Source: Flammeovirgaceae bacterium UBA2338 (GTDB taxonomy: Bacteria > Bacteroidota > Bacteroidia > Cytophagales > Cyclobacteriaceae). Taken from it: a stretch of DNA of 64,000 nucleotides. The notes beneath the pieces are model-generated. The model saw only the letters and a program-made list of their open reading frames with translations, had not been told where the DNA came from and made no database searches. The position numbers and the translations under genes are program-made. Shown one piece after another: positions 17,444 to 24,774 of the stretch (its first letter is position 1; every line of letters begins with the position of its first letter). The stretch spans positions 78,784 through 142,783 of the forward strand of contig DDUM01000084.1 of assembly GCA_002344795.1 (NCBI GenBank), read 5' to 3'.

Positions 17444-17623
17444 TCAATCAGGGGTGGCTTTAAGTATGGACTCGATCTTCCTATTGATATCCTCCGCTTC
17501 TGCCATCTTCAAATCGCTCTGGGTTCTATTGGTGTGCGAAAGCTTATAGGCTTCAGTTAATAGTTTTTGATGCTTGAACTGCAATACTTCCAATTTTGAT
17601 TTCTTCTTAAAGAGGTTGAACAT
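17444..17623 (-). CDS. Lacal_2735-family small protein
   Basis: A 59-residue cytosolic protein beginning MFNLFKKKSKLEVLQ and continuing HQKLLTEAYKLSHTNR, TQSDLKMAEAEDINRKIES. This matches the short Bacteroidota family named Lacal_2735, whose members start MFxLFKKK and form a charged two-helix hairpin. The function is unknown. It stands alone in an otherwise empty 800-bp interval. Start and stop are both unambiguous, and no longer frame overlaps it on the other strand. Confidence 0.8.
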   Translation of the reverse strand: MFNLFKKKSKLEVLQFKHQKLLTEAYKLSHTNRTQSDLKMAEAEDINRKIESILKATPD

Positions 17624-17941
17624 AGTATACTGGTTAAGGTACGCAGATTACTTAGTCAAACACATGGTGGCATTAATTGTTTTGCCATTATGTGGCCATT
17701 ACCAATAGTCTGCTGTAAGATTGACTAACAACCTTGCGAGGCATTATTTACTGCTGACGATGTGGTATAAACCTGGAGCGAAGCAGTGTTCCATGATGAC
17801 ATATTATTGATACAGCGTTGGAAATCAATCTAAATTTGAGAAATAGCCCTCCCTGACGAAGATTTAGCCTGATTAGATCGAGTTGCTGAAATCATCCTGG
17901 TTGGGATTACATTATTGATCTGTTTTTCTTAACTTGAAAAT
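17624..17941. other. intergenic, nothing recognised
   Basis: This 318-bp stretch between the divergent Lacal_2735 and acetyltransferase genes must hold both promoters, but I see no convincing TAnnTTTG box for either and no open frame, hairpin-plus-T-run or RNA gene. Confidence 0.5.
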
Positions 17942-18388
17942 ATGGCCGAGCAACCCACCATACGACCTTACCAACCAGCCGATCGGCCGACAGTGCTGGA
18001 GGTATTCAGATTGAATACACCCGAATTTTTTGATGTGAGCGAGCAGGCAGACTTAGAGAAATACCTGAATGAATATGGAAGCACTTATTTTGTGATGGAG
18101 ATGGAGGGCAGAATCATTGGATGTGGAGGTTATCACTTTGAAGAGGATGGATTCACAGGACGGTTATCATGGGATTTTTTTGATCCACAATACAAAGGGA
18201 AGGGCTTGGGAAGGCAGATGATCCTTCACTGCCTGGAAGAGCTGAGAAAAAGCCCTCATCTGGAAAAGACAGCAGTATGGACCAGCCAGCTGGCCTATAA
18301 GTTTTATTCACGGTTTGGCTTTGAAACACAGGAAATCAAAGAAAACTTTTGGGGACCTGGTTTGGACTTGTACCGGATGGAGATGTAA
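17942..18388 (+). CDS. GNAT-family N-acetyltransferase
   Basis: A 148-residue protein with the GNAT fold order: an N-terminal IRPYQPADRPTVLEVF strand-helix, YFVMEMEGRIIGCGGYHF on beta 4, then the acetyl-CoA pyrophosphate loop in FFDPQYKGKGLGRQMILHCLEEL (the Q/R-x-x-G-x-G pattern as QYKGKGLG) and a C-terminal KFYSRFGFE segment typical of the family. It transfers an acetyl group from acetyl-CoA to an unknown amine. It leads a loose + strand group with VOC and TfoX-like genes, 110 nt before the next. Confidence 0.88.
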   Translation: MAEQPTIRPYQPADRPTVLEVFRLNTPEFFDVSEQADLEKYLNEYGSTYFVMEMEGRIIGCGGYHFEEDGFTGRLSWDFFDPQYKGKGLGRQMILHCLEELRKSPHLEKTAVWTSQLAYKFYSRFGFETQEIKENFWGPGLDLYRMEM

Positions 18389-18498
18389 CGCTATTCTATA
18401 ATATCCTGAAAAAGAGCACATAACCTGCAAGGAAAATTGTGACGGTGTGCTGTGAAATAATTTACTAAATATAAACTGCTTAACGTATTCTTATAGAG

Positions 18499-18870
18499 AT
18501 GGAAAAGCCAAATATCCTGGGATTAAGAACAACTATTTATAAGGTAGGTGATATCAACAAGGCAAAGAAATGGTACGCAATGGTATTTGGAGTTGAGCCC
18601 TATTGGGATGAGCCTTATTACGTGGGATTCAATATTGGAGGTTATGAATTAGGTTTGCTTCCAGAAGAAATACCTACTACCAAAAAGACAGACTCCGTTT
18701 TGACCTATTGGGGCGTGGATGAGATTGAAAAAGTATATCAACATTTTTTAGATTCGGGTGCTTCGGAACATGAAAAGCCACATAGTGTAGGAGGGCCACT
18801 GATGGTGGCCACCGTCAAAGATCCCTGGGGAAACATTGTGGGATTGATCTATAATCCTAGTTTAAGTTAA
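18499..18870 (+). CDS. glyoxalase/bleomycin-resistance (VOC) family protein
   Basis: A 123-residue VOC protein with two beta-alpha-beta-beta-beta units: the first starts LGLRTTIYKVGDINKAKKWYAMVFG, and the second ends in GGPLMVATVKDPWGNIVGLIYNP, where the Asp-Pro-x-Gly-Asn block and the last strand are characteristic. VOC proteins use metal to act on small molecules or bind drugs; which applies here is not determined. It is followed by the TfoX-like gene after 11 nt, so the two are probably translated from one transcript. Confidence 0.85.
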   Translation: MEKPNILGLRTTIYKVGDINKAKKWYAMVFGVEPYWDEPYYVGFNIGGYELGLLPEEIPTTKKTDSVLTYWGVDEIEKVYQHFLDSGASEHEKPHSVGGPLMVATVKDPWGNIVGLIYNPSLS

Positions 18871-18881
18871 AAACATAAAGA

Positions 18882-19214
18882 GTGGCAACGGATAAAGAGT
18901 TTGTTGAGTATCTCGTTGGTCAAATAGAGAAGTCAGGGGAGATCACAGCTAAAAGTATGTTTGGTGAGTATGGATTGTTTGCGGACAGGAAAATATTTGC
19001 TCTTGTTTGTGATAATAAACTTTTCGTGAAGTCCACAGTAGGAGGACGGACATTTATCAAAAACGTAACTGAAGCACCTCCCTATCCTGGGGCAAAGAAT
19101 TGTTTTCTTATTGAAGAGCAATTGGAAGATAGAAAATGGTTGAGTCAATTGGTCAGGATAACACTGAAGGAACTTCCTGAGCCTAAGCCAAAGAAAAAGA
19201 AAGGGAAGAAGTAA
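18882..19214 (+). CDS. TfoX N-terminal-domain protein
   Basis: A 110-residue protein matching the TfoX/Sxy N-terminal domain: EFVEYLVGQIEKSGEITAKSMFGEYGLFADRKIFALVCDNKLFVK, then PPYPGAKNCFLIEEQLED. The C terminus is a lysine-rich tail (PKPKKKKGKK). TfoX in gamma-proteobacteria activates competence genes, but stand-alone N-terminal domains in Bacteroidota have no shown role and the name should not be read as competence. Translation starts at GTG 18882; no ATG is available upstream in frame, and the 11-nt gap from the VOC stop suggests coupling. Confidence 0.82.
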   Translation: MATDKEFVEYLVGQIEKSGEITAKSMFGEYGLFADRKIFALVCDNKLFVKSTVGGRTFIKNVTEAPPYPGAKNCFLIEEQLEDRKWLSQLVRITLKELPEPKPKKKKGKK

Positions 19215-19243
19215 GACTCCTATCCTTGAAATTTATCACCTAT

Positions 19244-19435
19244 TTACAATTTTACTTTCGTATCCTGATCTTCATCTTCCTCACGTTTATCCACTTCTTC
19301 AGTTTTTATAGGGTTGTTCATATGCCTTTCTCTACTTCCAGGTAGAATTACGCCTGTAAGACCTAAACCAAATGACGCAAGGATCATGAAGAGCACCATG
19401 ACCAATAGGCGCAGGGCTTTCTTAATTTTCTCCAT
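19244..19435 (-). CDS. small single-pass membrane protein
   Basis: A 63-residue protein with a basic N terminus (MEKIKKALRLL), one hydrophobic helix of about 20 residues (VMVLFMILASFGLGLTGVIL) and a strongly charged tail (EEVDKREEDEDQD). This layout recurs in small Bacteroidota membrane proteins of no known function. It is convergent with the TfoX-like gene, 29 nt away. An overlapping + strand frame at 19314-19541 lacks such a pattern and I treat it as a shadow. Confidence 0.55.
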   Translation of the reverse strand: MEKIKKALRLLVMVLFMILASFGLGLTGVILPGSRERHMNNPIKTEEVDKREEDEDQDTKVKL

Positions 19436-19527
19436 TGTTCTGAGAAATGGATGCCATCAGATGATGGCATTGATTTTTAAAATGTTTTTTGGAAGTGTCG
19501 GGTTAATTTTCCAACACAGGAGTGAGG

Positions 19528-19908
19528 CTATGCTCTATTGAGAAAATAGTCCTCTCTATCAGAAAGAGATGGAGTGAAATGTTTGAGAGGGCCTCTTTGA
19601 TCGAGTGAAAAGAAATAGATTTTGTCTCTCAGGGACTGAACCGCAACTCTATCGTTATAAGACATTAGAATAGTCTTATAAATAGTGTTCGTTGATTCAT
19701 GAAACGGTTTGACAGGAGTTTGATAAAAGCAAGATACCTTTTCATCTCCCTTCGTAATTAATTGTTCAGTACGGCTTCCAACAAGTACAGCTGGGTTGGC
19801 ATTTACAATTGGGGCAAATGTGAATAGCCCAAGAATTATTATCGCACTGGATAATAACTTTGCTAATGATGATTGTGTGGATGTGAATACAGCATTGAAC
19901 ATCTGCAA
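19528..19908 (-). CDS. hypothetical exported protein
   Basis: A 126-residue frame with a hydrophobic stretch (LAKLLSSAIIILGLFTFAPIVNA, about residues 15-37) that would serve as a signal peptide, followed by a soluble region containing one Cys and no motif I recognise. It lies 43 nt downstream of the endonuclease-family gene in the same direction. Codon use looks ordinary for the window, but I have no family match, so its reality rests on length and the signal-like N terminus. Confidence 0.45.
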   Translation of the reverse strand: MQMFNAVFTSTQSSLAKLLSSAIIILGLFTFAPIVNANPAVLVGSRTEQLITKGDEKVSCFYQTPVKPFHESTNTIYKTILMSYNDRVAVQSLRDKIYFFSLDQRGPLKHFTPSLSDREDYFLNRA

Positions 19909-19951
19909 TAAAAGTAGGGAAATATGTTCAATTCTTTAATGTACCCTTTCC

Positions 19952-20734
19952 TTATTTGAGTAGTTCAAGCGTAACCAAATAGGCGCAATGGTCTGAGGCG
20001 ATGGGGTCGGCTATGACTTCTTTTTCTAAAACACGCCACCTGTCTTGTGGGTAATACATGACATAATCTATCTTTTTTATCGGCTTGTCGGAGGGGAATG
20101 TAAATTCAGGGTTTTCTCTGTTATACGATGGTGTCCACATTTTTTCAAGAATAGTGATGGGTGCGCTTCCTGGTTCTCCGTTTAAGTCCCCTGCTAAAAT
20201 GGTAGGGTATCGATTGTTGGAAAACACCCGATTAATTTCTTTTGACTGTTGGATTCGATCCGTGTCTTCTTTCAAATGATCCAGGTGAGTTCCTATGAAA
20301 GCAATTGTATCTCCTGAAGGTAGGATAGTTATAATTTCCAAAGCTGCACGAGGTTCATTGCCTGGTGAAAAGGGCAGGGGAACATTCCGTGTGGTTAAAA
20401 ATGAATACCTGGATAATACACCTTCTCCATATTCTCCTCCATCGTATGCCATGGCTCTGGCAAACAACGGAGCCAGTTTTGCTCTCCAACCCAGCTCTGT
20501 AACCAGATCATATCCTTTGGCTCTTCTGGTCTTGTAGTCTACCTCCTGAAGGGCAACAAAATCTGGGTCGGCTTCTATGATTACTTTTGCTATGGCATCC
20601 AAATCAAAATCATTTTTAGTAGTTGCACCATGAAGAATGTTAAAGGTTAGCACTTTTATAACCCTGTTATTATCTATTTGCGCCATAACCGACCCATGAC
20701 AAAGACTGAGAAGGAGAATCGTAAGTACTTTCAT
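19952..20734 (-). CDS. exported endonuclease/exonuclease/phosphatase-family protein
   Basis: A 260-residue EEP-fold hydrolase with a signal peptide (residues 1-18, ending VMAQ). The metal and catalytic blocks are all present: LTFNILHG, DFVALQEVD (metal Glu), GTHLDHL, LAGDLNGEPGS (Asp/Asn pair), IDYVMY and SDHCAYLVTL (catalytic His). Exported members cleave phosphodiesters in nucleic acids, sphingolipids or phosphoinositides; the DNase I-like fold does not say which. It is transcribed divergently from the M28 peptidase at 20864. Confidence 0.9.
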   Translation of the reverse strand: MKVLTILLLSLCHGSVMAQIDNNRVIKVLTFNILHGATTKNDFDLDAIAKVIIEADPDFVALQEVDYKTRRAKGYDLVTELGWRAKLAPLFARAMAYDGGEYGEGVLSRYSFLTTRNVPLPFSPGNEPRAALEIITILPSGDTIAFIGTHLDHLKEDTDRIQQSKEINRVFSNNRYPTILAGDLNGEPGSAPITILEKMWTPSYNRENPEFTFPSDKPIKKIDYVMYYPQDRWRVLEKEVIADPIASDHCAYLVTLELLK

Positions 20735-20863
20735 AGTTGCAATATGGGATAGGGCACCGACTTGTTCAAAGGACTTTGATTGCTTTTAATACCAATTATC
20801 AATAATTATGTAATATCATGATAAGTAATTCACTTTTTAAATATTTGATAACATAACCGAAAT

Positions 20864-22408
20864 ATGAAAAATACATTTGCGTTTCTCCTTCTTTCCCTCT
20901 GCCTGTCCTTTGCTTTTGCACAGGATGTGGATTTAAATGCAGTTCATCGCATTAAATCAGAAGGACTTAATAACTCTAAGGTAGAAGAAATAGCCTTTCA
21001 TCTTACCGATGCTTCAGGTCCGAGACTTACCAATTCTGCTGGGTATAAGCGGGCAGCAGATTGGGCGGTAAAACAATTGACGGAATGGGGACTAAAAAAT
21101 GCTACCCAGGAAAAGTGGGGAGACTTTGGAAAAGGATGGCAAATCGACAAAAGTTATGTGGCCATGACGGCACCTTATTATTTCGCAATCAGCGGAACAC
21201 CCAAAGCATGGACCGGAGGAACCAATGGACCTATCTCCGGGGATGTCACTTTGCTGGCCATAGAAAATGAAGAAGACTTTAAAAAATTTGAAGGCAAAAT
21301 TGGAGGTAAGATTGTATTGGTAAAATCCGGGGCTAATACCAACCCTACATTTGAGGCAGATGCGTCAAGAATGACGGATGAGGAGTTGACAGATCTGGCC
21401 AAACAACCTATTGGCGCTTCAAGCAGATATACACCAGAGATGATCGCTCAGTATTTGGCAAGAAGGGCATTCAGCCGTAAGGTGGATGAGTTTTTGAAAA
21501 ATGAAAAGGCACAACTCGTGATCCGGGGAAGAAATGGGAAACACGGAACTTACTTTACCAGCAATGGTGCTTCCTACAGTGTAGATGCAACGCAAGCTAT
21601 TGCTGAAGTAGAGACTGCTCCGGAGCATGCTGATTTGATGGCTCGGTTAATAGAAAAAGGTATACCTGTAAAAGTTGAAGCGGATATTAAAACTTCATTT
21701 ACTTCAGACCCTGGATCTTATAATGTGATTGGTGAAATACCAGGAACAGATAAGGACCTTAAGGCGGAGTTGGTGATGTTGGGCGGTCATCTTGACTCGT
21801 GGCATGCTGGCACAGGTGCCACGGATAATGCGGCTGGATGTATTGTCATGATGGAGGCAGTAAGGATTTTGCAAGCAGCGGGTCTAAAGCCAAGAAGAAC
21901 AATCCGCATTGCGCTTTGGTCTGGAGAGGAGCAGGGGCTACATGGTTCGCGAAATTATGTGAAAAATCATTTTGCGGACCCTGCCGATATGAAATTGAAA
22001 GCAGATCACAACAAGGTGTCAGGTTACTTCAATATTGATAATGGAACGGGTAGGATACGCGGTATTTATTTGCAAGGCAATGATGCGGTTCGTCCCATTT
22101 TTGAAAAGTGGTTTACACCTTTTTCCGATATGATCGACAACACCACAGTAACCATTCAGAATACGGGTGGAACAGACCATCTCGCCTTTGATGCTGTGGG
22201 CATACCAGGGTTTCAATTTATTCAGGATCCCATCGAATACGATACAAGAACACATCATACCAATGTAGACACCTATGAAAGGTTAATGATTGATGACCTG
22301 AAGCAGATGGCGGTTATTGTTGCTACGTTTGTTTACAACACGGCTCAGCGTCAGGAGAAATTGCCTCGCAAACCTCTGCCGGAAGCACAAGGACCTAGTC
22401 AATTTTAG
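20864..22408 (+). CDS. exported M28-family aminopeptidase
   Basis: A 514-residue protein with a signal peptide (residues 1-19, ending FAFAQ), an inserted PA-like domain (about residues 130-280) and an M28 catalytic domain with the full zinc set: GGHLDSWHAGTGATDNAAG (His and bridging Asp), WSGEEQGLHGS (catalytic Glu-Glu), NIDNGTGR (Asp) and HHTNVDTYE (last His). Family members remove N-terminal residues from peptides, or act on glutamyl dipeptides, in the periplasm or outside the cell. The lysine- and proline-rich C terminus (KLPRKPLPEAQ) is short, so no type IX sorting domain is attached. Confidence 0.92.
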   Translation: MKNTFAFLLLSLCLSFAFAQDVDLNAVHRIKSEGLNNSKVEEIAFHLTDASGPRLTNSAGYKRAADWAVKQLTEWGLKNATQEKWGDFGKGWQIDKSYVAMTAPYYFAISGTPKAWTGGTNGPISGDVTLLAIENEEDFKKFEGKIGGKIVLVKSGANTNPTFEADASRMTDEELTDLAKQPIGASSRYTPEMIAQYLARRAFSRKVDEFLKNEKAQLVIRGRNGKHGTYFTSNGASYSVDATQAIAEVETAPEHADLMARLIEKGIPVKVEADIKTSFTSDPGSYNVIGEIPGTDKDLKAELVMLGGHLDSWHAGTGATDNAAGCIVMMEAVRILQAAGLKPRRTIRIALWSGEEQGLHGSRNYVKNHFADPADMKLKADHNKVSGYFNIDNGTGRIRGIYLQGNDAVRPIFEKWFTPFSDMIDNTTVTIQNTGGTDHLAFDAVGIPGFQFIQDPIEYDTRTHHTNVDTYERLMIDDLKQMAVIVATFVYNTAQRQEKLPRKPLPEAQGPSQF

Positions 22409-22797
22409 ATAAAGGAGATTATAGATTAAAGTGAGAAAGTGAAATTGGATGAGCTGTAAAGCCAAACCTTTGGTCTTATGGCTAATCCAGTTTTATACAC
22501 TATAATAAAACTGTTGCTTTTGTACTTGCCCTGCGCTTAACACAAATAATCAGTCTTGATTTCATTCAGGTATTGAAATCATCTCATAGACACAAATACC
22601 TGATTATTAATACAATAGTATGTCTTCAATATGAGGTGTTATCATAGTTATATTGGCTGTGTGATTACATCCTCCTACTGGATTAAATACCAAAACACAA
22701 TATGACTCTTATTTTGGGGAATGAATAAAATATTTTAATAATGTAATTTGAAACCAGTGCACAACTAATGCATTGTTGCCGCTAAGATCGTACCTTC
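22409..22797. other. 389-bp intergenic region with hairpins, no gene
   Basis: No coding frame of note. It holds a CAGTTTTA/TAAAACTG stem at 22488-22495 and 22506-22513 that could end the M28 transcript, the palindrome CCAAACCTTTGG around 22462, the nested inverted repeat at 22545-22608, and near the end TACCTTCG at 22791-22798, a likely -7 box for the antiporter gene. Confidence 0.55.
22545..22608. repeat. nested inverted repeat
   Basis: AATAATCAG (22545-22553) pairs with CTGATTATT (22600-22608), and inside it AGGTATT (22568-22574) pairs with AATACCT (22595-22601). On the right the two arms are contiguous, while on the left they are split by 14 nt. This could be a structured leader, an operator set, or a degraded palindromic repeat. 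Confidence 0.55.
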
Positions 22798-22815
22798 GTG
22801 TCAACCAATATTTAC

Positions 22816-24675
22816 GTGCAAGAATATTTACCGTTATTCATCATCATTATTGTAGCATGGCTGGTGCCCATGACACTGTCGTGGCTTGAGATATCCAAAC
22901 TTCCCACTGTAATTGTTGAAATTGTAATGGGGGTAATTATTGGGCCATTTGTTTTTGAGCTGGTAACAGGTGAAGAAGTCTCGCTTAATTTCCTGTCGGA
23001 TATCGGTTTTCTGCTATTAATCTTTTTGAGTGGACTTGCATTAGATATTCAAAAAATCATATCCTCTTTCCCTCGGGGAAGACTGAAGGCAATTGATATT
23101 GTCAGTAATACGTTCCTCGTTGCCTTCCTCATTTATTTTGGGAGCCTCATCCTATCCATATTGGTCGTTTATGGTCTGCCAATTTTTGACGGCATTGATA
23201 AAATGTTTTTGGTAATCTTATTGCCCTCGGTAGCCTTAAGCATCATCGTTCCTATTATTAAAAGTGACGGAGAGATTGACCGGAAATATGGACAGATCAT
23301 GTTGCTTGAGGGAGCAATAGCAACTATCATGACTATTGTGATGATAGCCATATACTCTGGCTATTACAGAAACAATGGATTCAAGTTTGAGCTACTTCTG
23401 TTTCTCATCATTTTTATTCTTTTCTTCATTGCCTATAAGGTAGGCACTGTCCTAGTCAGAGTAAGGTTATTTCAAAAGCTATTGTACAAATTAGAACACG
23501 CTGCCTATCAGATTAGAATTCGGGGTGCTATGGCAGTGCTCTTGCTTTTTGTGGTGGTGGCAAGTAGCATTAATTCAGAGCCAGCCCTGGGAGCTTTCTT
23601 TGCTGGTACATTGCTGTCAATATTTTTCATTAAGGATCGATCCGCTCTACTTTTTAAACTGGATGGAATGAGCTATGGATTTTTTATTCCTATATTTTTT
23701 ATAATGGTAGGTGTAAAGCTCGATATGAATTCATTGAGAGACTTTGGAAGTAGTTCGGGTTTTATTTTTACACTTCTCTTAGCGCTGTACTTTATCCAAT
23801 TGGTGCCCTCTGTCTTTATGGTAAAGTTGTTTGGATGGAGAAGGTCTATTTCCTCCGGTATATTACTTAGTTCAAGGATGGGGTTGGCCATTGCTACTGC
23901 ACAAATTGGCCTGGGGCTAGGACTGATATCTCCGGCCGTCAATGCAGGCATTGTGGTCGTGGCTATCATCTCAAGTATTATCTCACCTTTACTTTACAAA
24001 CATTTGGGCGGTGCGTCCAATAGTTATTATAGCATCTATATTGTGGGAGGAGGAAAAGCAGGACTAGAACTTGCCAAACGGCTGGATTTACATAGGACTC
24101 CTTACCTGGTGGTAGAGTCTCAAAATGACCAATGGTCAGAACTACAATCCTTAGGCATTGAATCTATTCATGTGAATGACCTGAAACCGGAGGTGTACCG
24201 GTCTCTTAATATTCGCCCAGTAGATACTGTTGTGTTGCTTACGCAATCGGATACCAAGAATTTAAAAATAGCCAACATCCTTAAAAATGAACTGGGGCAT
24301 AGCAAAGTCATAACTGTTACCACTAAACCCGATTTGTTTGGCAAAGATGCTTCTCTCAGCGAAATGCTGGTAGTGGATGCCTACGAGATTGTGGCCAGCA
24401 GGATTGAGAGTGAAATCATGCGGCCTATGATCACTCATGCATTGGCCGATAGTTTTGGAGTTTATAGTGTCGAGGAGATAGCTGTTAGAAATAAGGAAGT
24501 CGATAGGAAACTTGTGAAAGACATTCCGTTCCCTCAGTCTGGGTCAATAATTGTGATAAGGCGCTCTGGTGAAATCTTTATCCCTCATGGAAACACCCAC
24601 ATTCTGGTAGGTGATTTGGTAACGGTGATTGGAAATGGTACCGCGCTGGAAGAATTTAGAAAATTGTTAGATTAA
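22816..24675 (+). CDS. cation:proton antiporter (CPA2/KefB-like) with RCK domains
   Basis: About 400 residues with 12-13 hydrophobic segments form the sodium/proton-exchanger fold (PTVIVEIVMGVIIGP; GFLLLIFLSGLALD; EPALGAFFAGTLLS). After this come a TrkA-N/RCK domain with a Rossmann loop VGGGKAG (about residue 410) and a TrkA-C domain ending DLVTVIGNGTALEEF. Such proteins exchange K+ or Na+ for H+ under nucleotide control. The longest frame starts at GTG 22798, but that codon overlaps a TACCTTCG -7 box (22791-22798); the in-frame GTG at 22816 fits better and would give a nearly leaderless mRNA. ATG 22870 is a third option. A GAF protein follows 99 nt later. Confidence 0.9.
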   Translation: MQEYLPLFIIIIVAWLVPMTLSWLEISKLPTVIVEIVMGVIIGPFVFELVTGEEVSLNFLSDIGFLLLIFLSGLALDIQKIISSFPRGRLKAIDIVSNTFLVAFLIYFGSLILSILVVYGLPIFDGIDKMFLVILLPSVALSIIVPIIKSDGEIDRKYGQIMLLEGAIATIMTIVMIAIYSGYYRNNGFKFELLLFLIIFILFFIAYKVGTVLVRVRLFQKLLYKLEHAAYQIRIRGAMAVLLLFVVVASSINSEPALGAFFAGTLLSIFFIKDRSALLFKLDGMSYGFFIPIFFIMVGVKLDMNSLRDFGSSSGFIFTLLLALYFIQLVPSVFMVKLFGWRRSISSGILLSSRMGLAIATAQIGLGLGLISPAVNAGIVVVAIISSIISPLLYKHLGGASNSYYSIYIVGGGKAGLELAKRLDLHRTPYLVVESQNDQWSELQSLGIESIHVNDLKPEVYRSLNIRPVDTVVLLTQSDTKNLKIANILKNELGHSKVITVTTKPDLFGKDASLSEMLVVDAYEIVASRIESEIMRPMITHALADSFGVYSVEEIAVRNKEVDRKLVKDIPFPQSGSIIVIRRSGEIFIPHGNTHILVGDLVTVIGNGTALEEFRKLLD

Positions 24676-24774
24676 ATTTGATTGAAAATTCGTCTCATCT
24701 AATAAGACCATTTCGTTCTATTTGGAACTAAACATCTGCTGAGATTGGTTTAATCAATAATTACACCTTAAAGT

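Noticed and set aside
18882..19214. Competence regulator (TfoX/Sxy)
   Set aside because: Only the N-terminal TfoX domain is present and no competence genes are near; the family name does not imply that role here.
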